64,000 bases of DNA, from NCBI RefSeq assembly GCF_032397745.1, contig NZ_CP135921.1, positions 124,001 to 188,000 on the forward strand, given 5' to 3'. The position numbers were made by a program, and so were the translations under genes. The stretch comes from Bradyrhizobium prioriisuperbiae (GTDB lineage: Bacteria; Pseudomonadota; Alphaproteobacteria; Rhizobiales; Xanthobacteraceae). Under the pieces are notes generated by a model. That model was not told where the DNA came from. It searched no databases and saw only the letters and a program-made list of their open reading frames with translations. Each line of letters begins with the position of its first letter. The first letter of the stretch is position 1. Of the stretch, positions 9,056 through 17,405 are shown piece by piece.

Positions 9056-9445
9056 TCACACCTGAATATCGTAGGATATGTCGATGTCGCAGGCTGCGCG
9101 ACCACCACGCATTCCGACATTCGCCAGCGGCACCTCCTTCAGCACGATCTTGATATCATGCGCCGAAATGCCGAACGGCTCCAGATGCCGCACCATCGCC
9201 CTGTAAAGCATCCGCTTGGTGTCGATCGAGCGCCCGACGAACTGAGTGATCTCGATATGAGTAAAGCGATCGCTGGCTTGCGCCGGAATTAGAAAATCGA
9301 CGGACGCGTGCTCGATCAGACGAACCACCTTGTCCTCAGGATCGCTTTTCAGCGCCTCGATCACCGCATCATGAATGGCCAGCAAGAAGGATCGCTTGCG
9401 GGCACCGAGCCAGGATCCGCGCACCTCGACAAGAATGTCCGGCAT
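9056..9445 (-). CDS. Tautomerase-superfamily protein
   Basis: 129 residues beginning MPDILVEVRGSWLG. After removal of Met, Pro becomes the N-terminal residue, which is the catalytic base of the tautomerase superfamily (4-oxalocrotonate tautomerase, MIF, malonate semialdehyde decarboxylase). The rest (KRSFLLAIHDAVIEALKSDP, then RFTHIEITQFVGRSIDTKR, ending CDIDISYDIQV) has the beta-alpha-beta repeat and resembles the longer Tautomerase_2-type members of about 130 residues. GGAGGCGG lies just ahead of the ATG. It follows the TetR gene on the same strand after 100 bases that contain a small palindrome. The substrate is unknown; keto-enol isomerisation of an aromatic ring-fission product would suit this region, but that is inference. 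Confidence 0.75.
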   Translation of the reverse strand: MPDILVEVRGSWLGARKRSFLLAIHDAVIEALKSDPEDKVVRLIEHASVDFLIPAQASDRFTHIEITQFVGRSIDTKRMLYRAMVRHLEPFGISAHDIKIVLKEVPLANVGMRGGRAACDIDISYDIQV

Positions 9446-9513
9446 GGCGCCGCCTCCATTTGCAAGATAGAGGAAGGCTAGGCGCGTCCTTCACGGAGAC
9501 AATTCGGATCTCA

Positions 9514-9528
9514 CGAATCATGGATTCG
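9514..9528. promoter_or_regulatory. Small palindrome upstream of the tautomerase gene
   Basis: CGAATC-ATG-GATTCG, a perfect inverted repeat with 6-base arms, about 70 bases ahead of the tautomerase start and just past the end of the TetR gene. It could be an operator for either gene, but no second copy was found to support that. Confidence 0.3.
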
Positions 9529-9547
9529 CGTGGACCGAAGCTACCTA

Positions 9548-10210
9548 TCAACCCCCACATCCACGCAAAAAAAGCGCGGCACAGTGGTGGGCGCGCTCGG
9601 CGATGGCTTCGTGCGACGGCGCCGGCTGATGGCCGAACAGTGCGGCACGCTGCGGCTCGAACACCATCATGCCGAGCAGCATGCCGGCAGCTTCGTCGAC
9701 ATCGTCGAGCACGATGGCGCCATTGTCGCGCCGCACGCGCAGCCAGTCGGCAAACGCCGCCACCGTCCGCCGCATCGCCTTCTGGTAGAAGGTCGCGCTG
9801 ATCTCGGGAAAGCGGTCGCTTTCAGCGATCATCATGCGGTTGAGCGAGATCACTTCCTCGTCGAGCACGAGTTCGGCGCAGGTCAGCAGTGCGGTCCGCA
9901 GCGCCACCTCGATGTCTTCATGCTCCGCTGCGCGCAGATTCACCGCCGACAAAAACCGGTCCATCCGGTCCGACACGGTGCCTTCGAACAGCGCCGACTT
10001 GTTCGGCACGAGACGGTACAGCGTCTTGGTCGACACGCCGGCACTGCGCGCCACCATCTCCATGCTGGTCGCGGCAAAACCGCCGACCGCGAACAGATGG
10101 CGCGCGGCTTCATAAATGATGATGCGCGTTTCCTCGTCCGGCCGCGCCTGCGGCCGGCCGCGAAAGCGGCGCTCGTCAGTCTCCGCGCTGCCGTCCTGTG
10201 TTGCCTTCAT
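9548..10210 (-). CDS. TetR/AcrR-family transcriptional regulator
   Basis: About 220 residues. I prefer the ATG at 10208-10210 (MKATQDGSAE), which has GAGG nine bases upstream; an ATG three codons earlier (10219) is possible. The helix-turn-helix region reads IIYEAARHLFAVGGFAATSM then MVARSAGVSTKTLYRLVPNK, and a C-terminal domain of the AefR-like type follows (SLNRMMIAESDRFPEISATF). It is transcribed away from the emrA/emrB pair with about 170 bases between the starts, the usual arrangement for a local repressor of an efflux pump. The inducing compound is unknown. Confidence 0.87.
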   Translation of the reverse strand: MKATQDGSAETDERRFRGRPQARPDEETRIIIYEAARHLFAVGGFAATSMEMVARSAGVSTKTLYRLVPNKSALFEGTVSDRMDRFLSAVNLRAAEHEDIEVALRTALLTCAELVLDEEVISLNRMMIAESDRFPEISATFYQKAMRRTVAAFADWLRVRRDNGAIVLDDVDEAAGMLLGMMVFEPQRAALFGHQPAPSHEAIAERAHHCAALFLRGCGG

Positions 10211-10257
10211 GTCAATCATCCTCGCATTTATGTGATTGCATGATGGTCATAATCCTA

Positions 10258-10285
10258 TTGACAGTCCGATGATCGTCTCTATTTT
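10258..10285 (+). promoter_or_regulatory. Predicted sigma-70-type promoter for emrA-emrB
   Basis: TTGACA at 10258-10263, a 16-base gap, then TATTTT at 10280-10285 (four of six matches to TATAAT). It lies about 100 bases ahead of the emrA start in the TetR/emrA gap. An ATGA-TGG-TCAT palindrome just upstream (about 10239-10249) could hold the TetR repressor. Both are predictions from sequence only. Confidence 0.45.
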
Positions 10286-10383
10286 GATTTTGGAAAATAT
10301 CAAGTTTCCTAATTCAGATCAAGCCCGTCGCGTGACAAATTTATCGTTATTTTACAGCTAGATAGGCTTTGAGGAGCGCCGCC

Positions 10384-11718
10384 ATGACCCGCCATTCCCC
10401 GTCTTTCGAGGTCGACCGCACGCTGCCGCCGGATGCGGCGGAGGATCTGCTGCAGCAGCCCGCGTCCGATCCGATCTCATCTCCTGTGGCTGAGACTGCC
10501 CATAACAAAAGCAACGTCTCCCCCACCGCAGCCCCGGCGCCACGCACCAACCGTCTTCGCCGCGTGCTGTTGGCCGGTGTGGCGGTCGCTGTGCTGGCCG
10601 GCGCATCCTGGTACGGCTTCGACTATTGGACATTCGGCCGCTTTCAGGTCTCGACCGACGACGCCTATGTGAAGGCCGACAACACCACCATTGCACCGAA
10701 AGTCTCCGGCTATTTGCGCGAGGTGCTGGTCGGCGACAACGAGCGCGTCGCCGCGGGCCAGACGCTGGCGCGGATCGACGAACGCGATTTCAAGGTCGCG
10801 CTGGATCAGGCCAAGGCCGACGTGGAGGCCGCCCAGGCCGCCATCGTCAGCAAGCAGGCGCAGCTCGACGCGCAACAGGCCGTGATCGACGCGGCACGCG
10901 CCACCATCGATGTCGACAAGGCCAACGTCACTTTCGCCGACCAGGAAAACCGGCGCTACTCGGACCTGGCCAAGACCGGCTTCGGCAGCGTGCAAAACGC
11001 GCAGCAGGCCGCCTCGCGCATCGCCGGTGCCAACGCCACCCTGCAGCGCGACACCGCCAATCTTGCCTCCGCCCTGAAGCAGGTCGATCTGCTCAGGGCC
11101 GATATCAGCCAGGCCAAGGCAGCGCTCGCCAAGACACAGGCAACGCAGGAGCAGGCCGAACTCAATCTCAGCTACACCACCATTGTCGCCCCGATCGACG
11201 GGGTGGTCGGCAACCGCACACTGCGTGTCGGCCAGTATGTCACGGCCGGCACCCAGCTGATGTCACTGGTGCCCGCTGACGGCGCCTACATCATCGCCAA
11301 TTACAAGGAAACCCAGCTCACCGACGTCAAGAAGGGCCAGCTCGTGGCGATCGACGTCGACATGTTCCCGGGACAGACCGTGCATGGCCGCGTCGACAGC
11401 ATCGCGCCGGCCAGCGGCCAGGAATTCGCGCTGCTGCCGCCTGATAACGCCACCGGCAACTTCACCAAGGTGGTGCAGCGCATTCCGGTGAAGATCGTTC
11501 TCAACCACGACAATCCGCTGATCGCGTTGCGCCCCGGCATGTCGGTGATCCCGACCATCAACACCCTGACGCCGGCCCCCATCGCGGCCGCAACGCCAAA
11601 GACCCCTTCGAACGTGTCCAGCAAGGTTTCCGAAGGCAAGATTTCGGAAGGATCATGCCATGTCAAATCCCGCCCCGTCCGCCTCGATCGCGCAGCCGAT
11701 CTCTGGCAGAACATCTGA
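10384..11718 (+). CDS. emrA: HlyD/EmrA-family membrane fusion protein of an efflux pump
   Basis: About 444 residues from the ATG at 10384, with GAGGAG seven bases upstream. A cytoplasmic, low-complexity N-terminus is followed by a single membrane helix (VLLAGVAVAVLAGASWYGF, about 58-76) and the EmrA-type beginning STDDAYVKADNTTIAPKVSG. The periplasmic part has a lipoyl half-domain, a long Ala/Gln-rich coiled coil (KADVEAAQAAIVSKQAQLDA), the second lipoyl half (APIDGVVGNRTLRVGQYV) and a beta barrel. It links the inner-membrane pump EmrB to an outer-membrane channel. Its last 59 bases overlap the start of the emrB gene, so the C-terminal tail is unusually long and translation is probably coupled. 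Exported compounds are unknown. Confidence 0.9.
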   Translation: MTRHSPSFEVDRTLPPDAAEDLLQQPASDPISSPVAETAHNKSNVSPTAAPAPRTNRLRRVLLAGVAVAVLAGASWYGFDYWTFGRFQVSTDDAYVKADNTTIAPKVSGYLREVLVGDNERVAAGQTLARIDERDFKVALDQAKADVEAAQAAIVSKQAQLDAQQAVIDAARATIDVDKANVTFADQENRRYSDLAKTGFGSVQNAQQAASRIAGANATLQRDTANLASALKQVDLLRADISQAKAALAKTQATQEQAELNLSYTTIVAPIDGVVGNRTLRVGQYVTAGTQLMSLVPADGAYIIANYKETQLTDVKKGQLVAIDVDMFPGQTVHGRVDSIAPASGQEFALLPPDNATGNFTKVVQRIPVKIVLNHDNPLIALRPGMSVIPTINTLTPAPIAAATPKTPSNVSSKVSEGKISEGSCHVKSRPVRLDRAADLWQNI

Positions 11719-13285
11719 ACGTAGCGTCGCGGTCGACCCCAACCGCGCCAGCACCACCACCTGGATCGCCGTCCTCGCCGCCATGATCGGCGCCTTCATG
11801 GCGATCCTGAACATCCAGATCACCAATGCATCGCTGCTGAATATCGAGGGCGGCATCGGGACAGGCGTCGATAACGGTTCCTGGATCTCGACCTCCTATT
11901 TGATCGGCGAGATCGTGGTGATCCCGATGACCGACTTCCTCAGCCGGGTGTTTTCGTTCCGCCGCTACATGCTGGCCAGCGCCGCGCTGTTCGCTGTGTT
12001 TTCGGTGGCCTGCGCCTTCACCCACGATCTGGGCTCCATGATCGCGATGCGCGGGCTGCAGGGCTTTGCCGGCGGCGTGCTGATCCCGATGGCCTTCACC
12101 CTGGTGCTGACCAAGCTGCCGAAGTCGCAGCAGCCGATTGGCCTTGCGGTCTTCGCCCTCTCGGTCACCTTCGCTCCCGCAATCGGCCCGACCATCGGCG
12201 GCTATCTCACCGAGAATTACGGCTGGCAGACCATCTTCTTCGTCAACGTGCTGCCGACCATCGTGATGCTGATCGCGCTGTTTTTCACCCTCGAACGCCA
12301 ACCCATGCAGTTGGGACTGCTCAAGGAGGGCGACTGGGCCGGCATAGTCACCATGGCCGTCGGGCTCTCCGCACTGCAGACCGTGCTGGAGGAAGGCAAC
12401 AAGGACGACTGGTTCGGTTCGCCCTTCATCGTCAAGCTGGCGATCGTGGCCGTCATCAGCCTGTCGCTGTTCATCTGGATCGAGCTGACGGTGAAGAAGC
12501 CGCTGATCCGGCTGCGGCTGCTGACGCAACGCAACTTCGGCTTCGGCACGATTGCATTGACCCTGGTCGGCTTCGCGCTGTTCGGTTCGGTCTATATCCT
12601 GCCGGCCTATCTCGGACAGGTGCAACGTTACAACGCCGAGCAGATCGGCACAGTGATGGCATGGACCGGACTGCCGCAGTTGATCCTGATCCCGCTAATC
12701 CCAATGCTGATGCAGCGATTTGATACCCGCGCGATCGCCTTCATCGGCCTGATGATCTTCGCCTACAGCTGCTTCATGAACACCGCGATGTCGCTCGACT
12801 ATGCCGGCGACCAGCTCTGGATCCCGAACATCGTCCGCGCCGTCGGACAGGCCATGGTTCTCACCCCGCTGACCTCGGTGTCTACCGGCGGTATCGCCCC
12901 GCAGGACGCCGCCGCGGCCTCGGGCATCAGCAACATGCTGCGCAATCTCGGCGGTGCGATCGGCACGGCGATGCTCGCCACCGTGATCACCAAGCGCGAG
13001 CAATATCATTCCAACATCATCGGCCAGTCGGTGACACTGGGACGCGAGGAGGTCCGTTCCCGCCTCGCCCAGATGCAGAACTACTTCATGGCGCATGGCG
13101 TATCGGATCCAGCCGCCGCTCATCAGCAAGCCGTCATCGCGCTGGGACAGACCGTCAAACGCCAGGCACTGGTGATGGGTTTCAGCGACACTTTTGCGGT
13201 GATCGGCCTGGTGCTGGTGCTCGCCGGAATAGCGATCCTGTTCACGCGAAAGGTACGGAGCGCGGGTGGTGCCGGAGCACACTGA
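11660..13285 (+). CDS. emrB: DHA2-family MFS efflux permease (EmrB-like)
   Basis: 541 residues, the usual length for 14-helix DHA2 drug/proton antiporters. The first helix (WIAVLAAMIGAFMAILNIQI) carries the family's NIQITNASL loop, and motif A/C regions appear as FLSRVFSFRRYMLASAALFA and GLAVFALSVTFAPAIGPTIG. The large soluble end and the RNLGGAIGTAM segment also match EmrB. It begins inside the 3' end of emrA and works with it to export hydrophobic toxins or aromatic acids across both membranes. Regulation is most likely by the divergent TetR gene. No outer-membrane factor gene is nearby, so a TolC encoded elsewhere is presumably used. Confidence 0.9.
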   Translation: MSNPAPSASIAQPISGRTSERSVAVDPNRASTTTWIAVLAAMIGAFMAILNIQITNASLLNIEGGIGTGVDNGSWISTSYLIGEIVVIPMTDFLSRVFSFRRYMLASAALFAVFSVACAFTHDLGSMIAMRGLQGFAGGVLIPMAFTLVLTKLPKSQQPIGLAVFALSVTFAPAIGPTIGGYLTENYGWQTIFFVNVLPTIVMLIALFFTLERQPMQLGLLKEGDWAGIVTMAVGLSALQTVLEEGNKDDWFGSPFIVKLAIVAVISLSLFIWIELTVKKPLIRLRLLTQRNFGFGTIALTLVGFALFGSVYILPAYLGQVQRYNAEQIGTVMAWTGLPQLILIPLIPMLMQRFDTRAIAFIGLMIFAYSCFMNTAMSLDYAGDQLWIPNIVRAVGQAMVLTPLTSVSTGGIAPQDAAAASGISNMLRNLGGAIGTAMLATVITKREQYHSNIIGQSVTLGREEVRSRLAQMQNYFMAHGVSDPAAAHQQAVIALGQTVKRQALVMGFSDTFAVIGLVLVLAGIAILFTRKVRSAGGAGAH

Positions 13286-13634
13286 AATTTGAAAGGATTC
13301 TAGCCCGCTGCAGGTAGCGCCTGACACATTGCTTCGGCATAACGACGCCAACTCTCGGGACGCTCGTCGTCTCGGAGTTCCACTCTCTCCGAAAGATGCC
13401 CCCCTCCGGAGAGCTGGTTGGCGTCGCAATCCGGGTCCGCCTGGATTGCACGGGCTTGCCGTTCCCGAACCGAAAACCTCCCGGTTCGCGGCGCGGCAAG
13501 CCCGGCCAAGATCTCACGCAAGACCGAAACGGTTCCGCCACTCTCAAATGTCCTATCTTTTGCCGACGTGAAAACGGCAATGGCCGGGATTGAGCCCAGC
13601 CATCACGCAGATCAGTTGATCCAGACGAAGTCTC
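13286..13634. other. Intergenic region between convergent emrB and iorB-like genes
   Basis: 350 bases without a convincing gene. The minus strand is open at 13300-13521 (listed separately at low confidence). No strong terminator hairpin or promoter stood out. Codon-like composition on the minus strand suggests the stretch may be the remains of a coding sequence. Confidence 0.5.
13300..13521 (-). CDS. Possible small hypothetical protein or gene remnant
   Basis: A 73-residue reading frame from a TTG (13519-13521): it opens LREILAGLAAPRTGRFSVRE, contains QLSGGGHLSERVELRDDERP and ends MCQALPAAG. The composition looks protein-like and the frame stays open further upstream (ESGGTVSV), which suggests the 5' end of an older, longer gene rather than a neat small gene. 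No SD is evident. I do not recognise the family. Confidence 0.2.
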   Translation of the reverse strand: MREILAGLAAPRTGRFSVRERQARAIQADPDCDANQLSGGGHLSERVELRDDERPESWRRYAEAMCQALPAAG

Positions 13635-15830
13635 TCATCCCGACTTCAGGAGGTTGGCGTCCACTGGCAGCCGGCGCAGCCGCTTGCCGGTAGCTGCAAA
13701 GATGGCGTTGGCAAGTGCCGGCATGATCGCGGAGGTGCCGGGTTCGCCCATGCCGCCGGGATCCTCGGTGTTCCTGACGATATGCACCTCGATCGCCGGG
13801 GCCTCGTTGATCCGCACCACCTGATAGTCGTCGAAATTGCTCTGCTGGACCCGGCCGTTCTTCAGGGTGATCTCGCCGTACAATGCCGCCGAAATTCCGA
13901 AGATCACCGCGCCCTGCACCTGCGCCTCAATGGTGTTCGGATTGATCGCACTACCGCAATCGACCGCACAGACCACCCGCCTCACCCGAACGCTGCCGTC
14001 CTTGGCGACCTCAACCTCGGCAACCTGCGCCATGTAGCTGCCGAACACATGCTGCAGCGAAACACCACGGCCGACACCGTTCGGCAGCGTCCCGCCCCAG
14101 CCGGCCTTGGCCGCGGCGAGATCCAGCACAGCCTTGGCGCGCGGCTCCTTGTCGAGCAGCGCGCGGCGATAGTCGACCGGATCGCGCTTGGCGGCCGCCG
14201 CCAGTTCGTCAATGAAACTCTCGACCACGAACACGCTGTGGGACGGACCAACACTGCGCCAGAAGGCCGTCGGGATTCCCGGCGGCTCCTTGCGGACATA
14301 TTCGACATGGAAGTTCGGCAGCCCATAGACGAGGTGGACGGCGCCATCGATGGTCTCCGGATCGATGCCATCCTTGAACAAGGGCGGCAGCCACCGCGCC
14401 AGGATCGACGATCCGGCAAACCGGTGCCGCCAGGCCACCGGCAATCCCTTCTCATCAAGCCCTGCCATGAACGTATCCGAGAAGAACGGCCGGTACATGT
14501 CGTGCTGGATATCTTCTTCGCGGGTCCAGATCACTTTCACCGGTCCATCGACCTGCTTGGCGATCTGCACCGCGCGGGTCACGCCGTCGATCTCCAGCCG
14601 GCGGCCGAAACCACCGCCGATCAGGTAATTGTGCACCGTGACTTTTTCCAATGGTAAACCGGTGACCTCGGCCGCGGTCGCCTGGGCTCGCCCCAGGATC
14701 TGGTTGCCGACCCACACCTCACAGCTGTCCTTGCGGACATGCACCGTGCAGTTCATCGGCTCGAGCGCCGCGTGCGCGAGAAACGGCACGTGATATTGCG
14801 CCGAGACTTTGGTCACGGCGGTTGCCACGGCGCCGTCGACGTCGCCGCGGGTTTCCGCCACCGCACCCGGACTGTCCAGTGCCGCTGCATAGTCCCGAGC
14901 GATATCGTCAGTGTTCAGCGCCGCGTGCGGGCCATCGTCCCATTCGATCACCAGCGCGGCGAGGCCTTTCTTGGCCGCGCCCATATGGTCGGCGACAACA
15001 GCCACCGCATCGTCCAGCCGCACGATCTGGCGCACACCACGCACCGCTTTGGCCTTGCTGTCGTCGAGGCTTTTCAGCTTGCCGCCGAACACCGGCGATT
15101 GCGCCAGGGTCGCGATCTTCACACCGGCCGGGCGCGCGTCGATGCCGAACATCGCGCTGCCGTTGACCTTCGCCGGGGTGTCGAGCCGCTTGGCCGGCGT
15201 GCCGATCAGCTTGAAGTCTTCCGGCCGTTTCAAGACGACCTTGTCGGGCACCGGCAATACCGCGGCGGCTTCTGCCAGCTTGCCATAACCGAGCTTGCGG
15301 CCGCTGGCCGCGTGAACAACCACACCATTTTCGGCCCGGCATGATGCGGGGTCGACAGCCCAGCGCTGCGCGGCGGCGGCAATCAACATGGTTCGTGCGG
15401 CTGCGCCGGCTTGGCGCATCGGCACCCAGACCGCGCGAATCGTGGTGGAGCCGCCGGTGACTTGCAGGCCGCCGAGCGCCGGATTGCCGTAACGCTTGGC
15501 GTCCGGCGGCGCATGTTCGAGCGTGATCTGGCCGAGATCCACTTCAAGCTCTTCCGCAATCAGCATCGGAATCGACGTGTAAGTGCCCTGCCCCATTTCG
15601 ACATACGGCATGGTCAGGACAATCCGGCCGCTTGGCGGGATTCGGATAAAGGCGTTGGGAACAAAATCGGTGGCGGGCGTTGCCGCGGTCGCCGCCAGCG
15701 CCGGCATGCCAATGCTGAGCAACAGGCCGCCGCCACTGGCGACGCCGGCTTTCAGCAGAGCTCGTCGCGACAGGCCCGGGTCTGTGCCATTATCCAGGGC
15801 GAGCGCCGCTTTCAATCGGTCGATGATCAT
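13635..15830 (-). CDS. Molybdenum hydroxylase large subunit (isoquinoline 1-oxidoreductase beta / aldehyde dehydrogenase type)
   Basis: 731 residues of the xanthine-dehydrogenase superfamily. The N-terminus has a Tat-like signal: SRRALLKAGVASGGGLLLSI followed by GMPALAA, so the complex is probably exported or membrane-facing. Landmarks: MPYVEMGQGTYTSIPMLIAE (about 74-93), GGSTTIRAVW, the IGGGFGRRLEIDG cofactor loop, and GGMGEPGTSA near the C-terminus with the expected active-site Glu about 696. The whole protein resembles IorB and CoxL-like aldehyde dehydrogenases, which hydroxylate N-heterocycles or oxidise aldehydes using water. Its start overlaps the stop of the small [2Fe-2S] subunit gene by ATGA, so the two are translationally coupled. 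No separate FAD subunit is present, as is normal for the Ior type. The substrate is unproven. Confidence 0.88.
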   Translation of the reverse strand: MIIDRLKAALALDNGTDPGLSRRALLKAGVASGGGLLLSIGMPALAATAATPATDFVPNAFIRIPPSGRIVLTMPYVEMGQGTYTSIPMLIAEELEVDLGQITLEHAPPDAKRYGNPALGGLQVTGGSTTIRAVWVPMRQAGAAARTMLIAAAAQRWAVDPASCRAENGVVVHAASGRKLGYGKLAEAAAVLPVPDKVVLKRPEDFKLIGTPAKRLDTPAKVNGSAMFGIDARPAGVKIATLAQSPVFGGKLKSLDDSKAKAVRGVRQIVRLDDAVAVVADHMGAAKKGLAALVIEWDDGPHAALNTDDIARDYAAALDSPGAVAETRGDVDGAVATAVTKVSAQYHVPFLAHAALEPMNCTVHVRKDSCEVWVGNQILGRAQATAAEVTGLPLEKVTVHNYLIGGGFGRRLEIDGVTRAVQIAKQVDGPVKVIWTREEDIQHDMYRPFFSDTFMAGLDEKGLPVAWRHRFAGSSILARWLPPLFKDGIDPETIDGAVHLVYGLPNFHVEYVRKEPPGIPTAFWRSVGPSHSVFVVESFIDELAAAAKRDPVDYRRALLDKEPRAKAVLDLAAAKAGWGGTLPNGVGRGVSLQHVFGSYMAQVAEVEVAKDGSVRVRRVVCAVDCGSAINPNTIEAQVQGAVIFGISAALYGEITLKNGRVQQSNFDDYQVVRINEAPAIEVHIVRNTEDPGGMGEPGTSAIMPALANAIFAATGKRLRRLPVDANLLKSG

Positions 15831-16312
15831 CCGCGTGCTCCCGGTTTAGCCGGCGAGGCAGCCGCATGCTTGATCGCGTCACGAATGCGCACATAGGTGC
15901 CGCAGCGACAGATATTGCCGGCCATCGCATCGTCGATGTCGGCATCGGTGGGCTTTGGGTTGCTTGCCAGCAATGCGGAGGCCGACATGATCTGGCCGGA
16001 CTGGCAGTAGCCGCATTGCACGACCTCGCGCTCCAGCCAGGCCTGCTGGATTTTCTGCCCCGCCGGCGTCTGACCGATCGCTTCGATGGTGGTCACCGCG
16101 GATTTTCCGAGGCTGTCGATGGTGGTAATACAGGATCGTGTAGCAACGCCGTCGACCTGCACGGTGCATGCGCCACATTGGGCGATGCCGCAGCCGAACT
16201 TGGTTCCGGTCATGCCCAGCACGTCGCGCAACACCCACAACAATGGCGTGTCGCCATCCACATCGACGGCCTGTTGCCGCCCATTGATCAATACGGTGAA
16301 AGCCAAGGCCAT
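15827..16312 (-). CDS. [2Fe-2S]-binding subunit of the molybdenum hydroxylase (IorA-like)
   Basis: 161 residues from the ATG at 16310-16312 (MALAFTVLINGRQ). AGGAG directly abuts this ATG, so the TTG two codons later, at ideal spacing, could be the real start. A plant-type ferredoxin domain has Cys 41, 46, 49 and 61 (KFGCGIAQCGACTV), and the helical domain has the second cluster at Cys 100, 103, 135 and 137 (VVQCGYCQSGQI; NICRCGTY). It passes electrons from the molybdenum subunit to an outside acceptor. It is the first gene of a two-gene operon. A much longer upstream reading to 16564 has no family match and is rejected. Confidence 0.9.
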   Translation of the reverse strand: MALAFTVLINGRQQAVDVDGDTPLLWVLRDVLGMTGTKFGCGIAQCGACTVQVDGVATRSCITTIDSLGKSAVTTIEAIGQTPAGQKIQQAWLEREVVQCGYCQSGQIMSASALLASNPKPTDADIDDAMAGNICRCGTYVRIRDAIKHAAASPAKPGARG

Positions 16313-16566
16313 CTCCTGTGACAATCGCGCGAACAACCGCGCCGAACATGGCGGGAGGCTAGGAGCGCGCTGCATTGCGACAAAGGTCATAAACCCATCG
16401 TTTTGGGACATGCGGCGGCGACATCGAGATGGCACGGCCGATCGGCCGCCAAACCGATCAAATCGTCGTCTGACGCGATCGCTCGCGCAAAGTTGAAGGC
16501 AAGCCGTAACAACGGCGCGGTACATCAATCGAACGTCGCATCGCGCGTCGAACGGAGCGGACACAA

Positions 16567-17394
16567 ATGATCAAGCGAGCCCACATCATCATGGCCGCCC
16601 TGCTGGCACTGGTCGTCCCGACGGCAATCATCCCCGCCCGCGCTGCCGGCGTCGACCGGCTGTACATTCTCAATTGTGGCGAAGGCACCGCCGGCGATAT
16701 CTCGATGTGGTCGCCCGGCGTCAACGAAGGCAAGTCGATGCCGTTCGTCGACAATTGTTACCTGATCAAGCATGGCGCGGACTGGTTCATCTGGGATACG
16801 GGTCTGGCCGACAGCATCGCGGACCTGCCGGATGGGCAAAAGCCTGCCGATCCGCGCTTTCTGACCTGGCGCCGTCCGAAAACGCTGGCCTCTCAGCTGA
16901 CGCAGCTTGGCCTTAGCCCCGCAGACATCAAAAGCATGGCGGTGTCCCACACCCATCCCGACCATGTCGGCAATATCGAGATGTTCCCCAATGCTATGCT
17001 CTTTGTGCAGAAAGCCGAATACGACTGGCCGGGCGCCAACAACGCGCCACGATTTGTACCGAGCCACCCGGTCACCAAGCTGGACGGCGACCACGATGTG
17101 TTCGGCGACGGCAGCGTCACCATTCTCTCGACTCCGGGCCACACGCCCGGTCACCAGTCTCTGCTGGTGAAACTGCAGCACACCGGCGCGATCGTGCTGT
17201 CAGGCGACGCGGTTCATTTCAAGGGCAACTGGGACAACCGCGGTGTGCCGGCCAATAATTTCAGCAAGGAAAAGACCCTGGCCTCGATGCAGCGCATCTC
17301 CGATGTTCTCACCGAGGAGAAGGCGCAGCTGTGGATCAACCACGACAAGGCACAGCGCGACACTCTGAAGATGTCACCGGAGTTCTACGACTAG
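16567..17394 (+). CDS. Secreted metallo-beta-lactamase-fold hydrolase, N-acyl homoserine lactonase-like
   Basis: 275 residues. The N-terminus is a signal peptide (about 1-27, ALLALVVPTAIIPARAAG). The metal site is HTHPDH at 128-133, with a further ligand region at STPGHTPGHQS and the bridging Asp in VLSGDAVHFKGNWDNRG. Spacing, the YILNCGEGTAGD opening and the DTGL segment match the AHL-lactonase branch of the family, which opens homoserine lactone rings. Export would place it in the periplasm, unlike the cytoplasmic AiiA. It is transcribed away from the IorA-like gene with 254 bases between, and ends 11 bases from the convergent AroE-like gene. It may instead hydrolyse another lactone, for example one formed in a catabolic route. 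Confidence 0.78.
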   Translation: MIKRAHIIMAALLALVVPTAIIPARAAGVDRLYILNCGEGTAGDISMWSPGVNEGKSMPFVDNCYLIKHGADWFIWDTGLADSIADLPDGQKPADPRFLTWRRPKTLASQLTQLGLSPADIKSMAVSHTHPDHVGNIEMFPNAMLFVQKAEYDWPGANNAPRFVPSHPVTKLDGDHDVFGDGSVTILSTPGHTPGHQSLLVKLQHTGAIVLSGDAVHFKGNWDNRGVPANNFSKEKTLASMQRISDVLTEEKAQLWINHDKAQRDTLKMSPEFYD

Positions 17395-17405
17395 GCTCTC
17401 GCGCC

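Noticed and set aside
11663..12625. 320-residue minus-strand frame opposite emrB
   Set aside because: Antisense to a well-formed membrane transporter; the predicted product is highly polar and has no recognisable fold.
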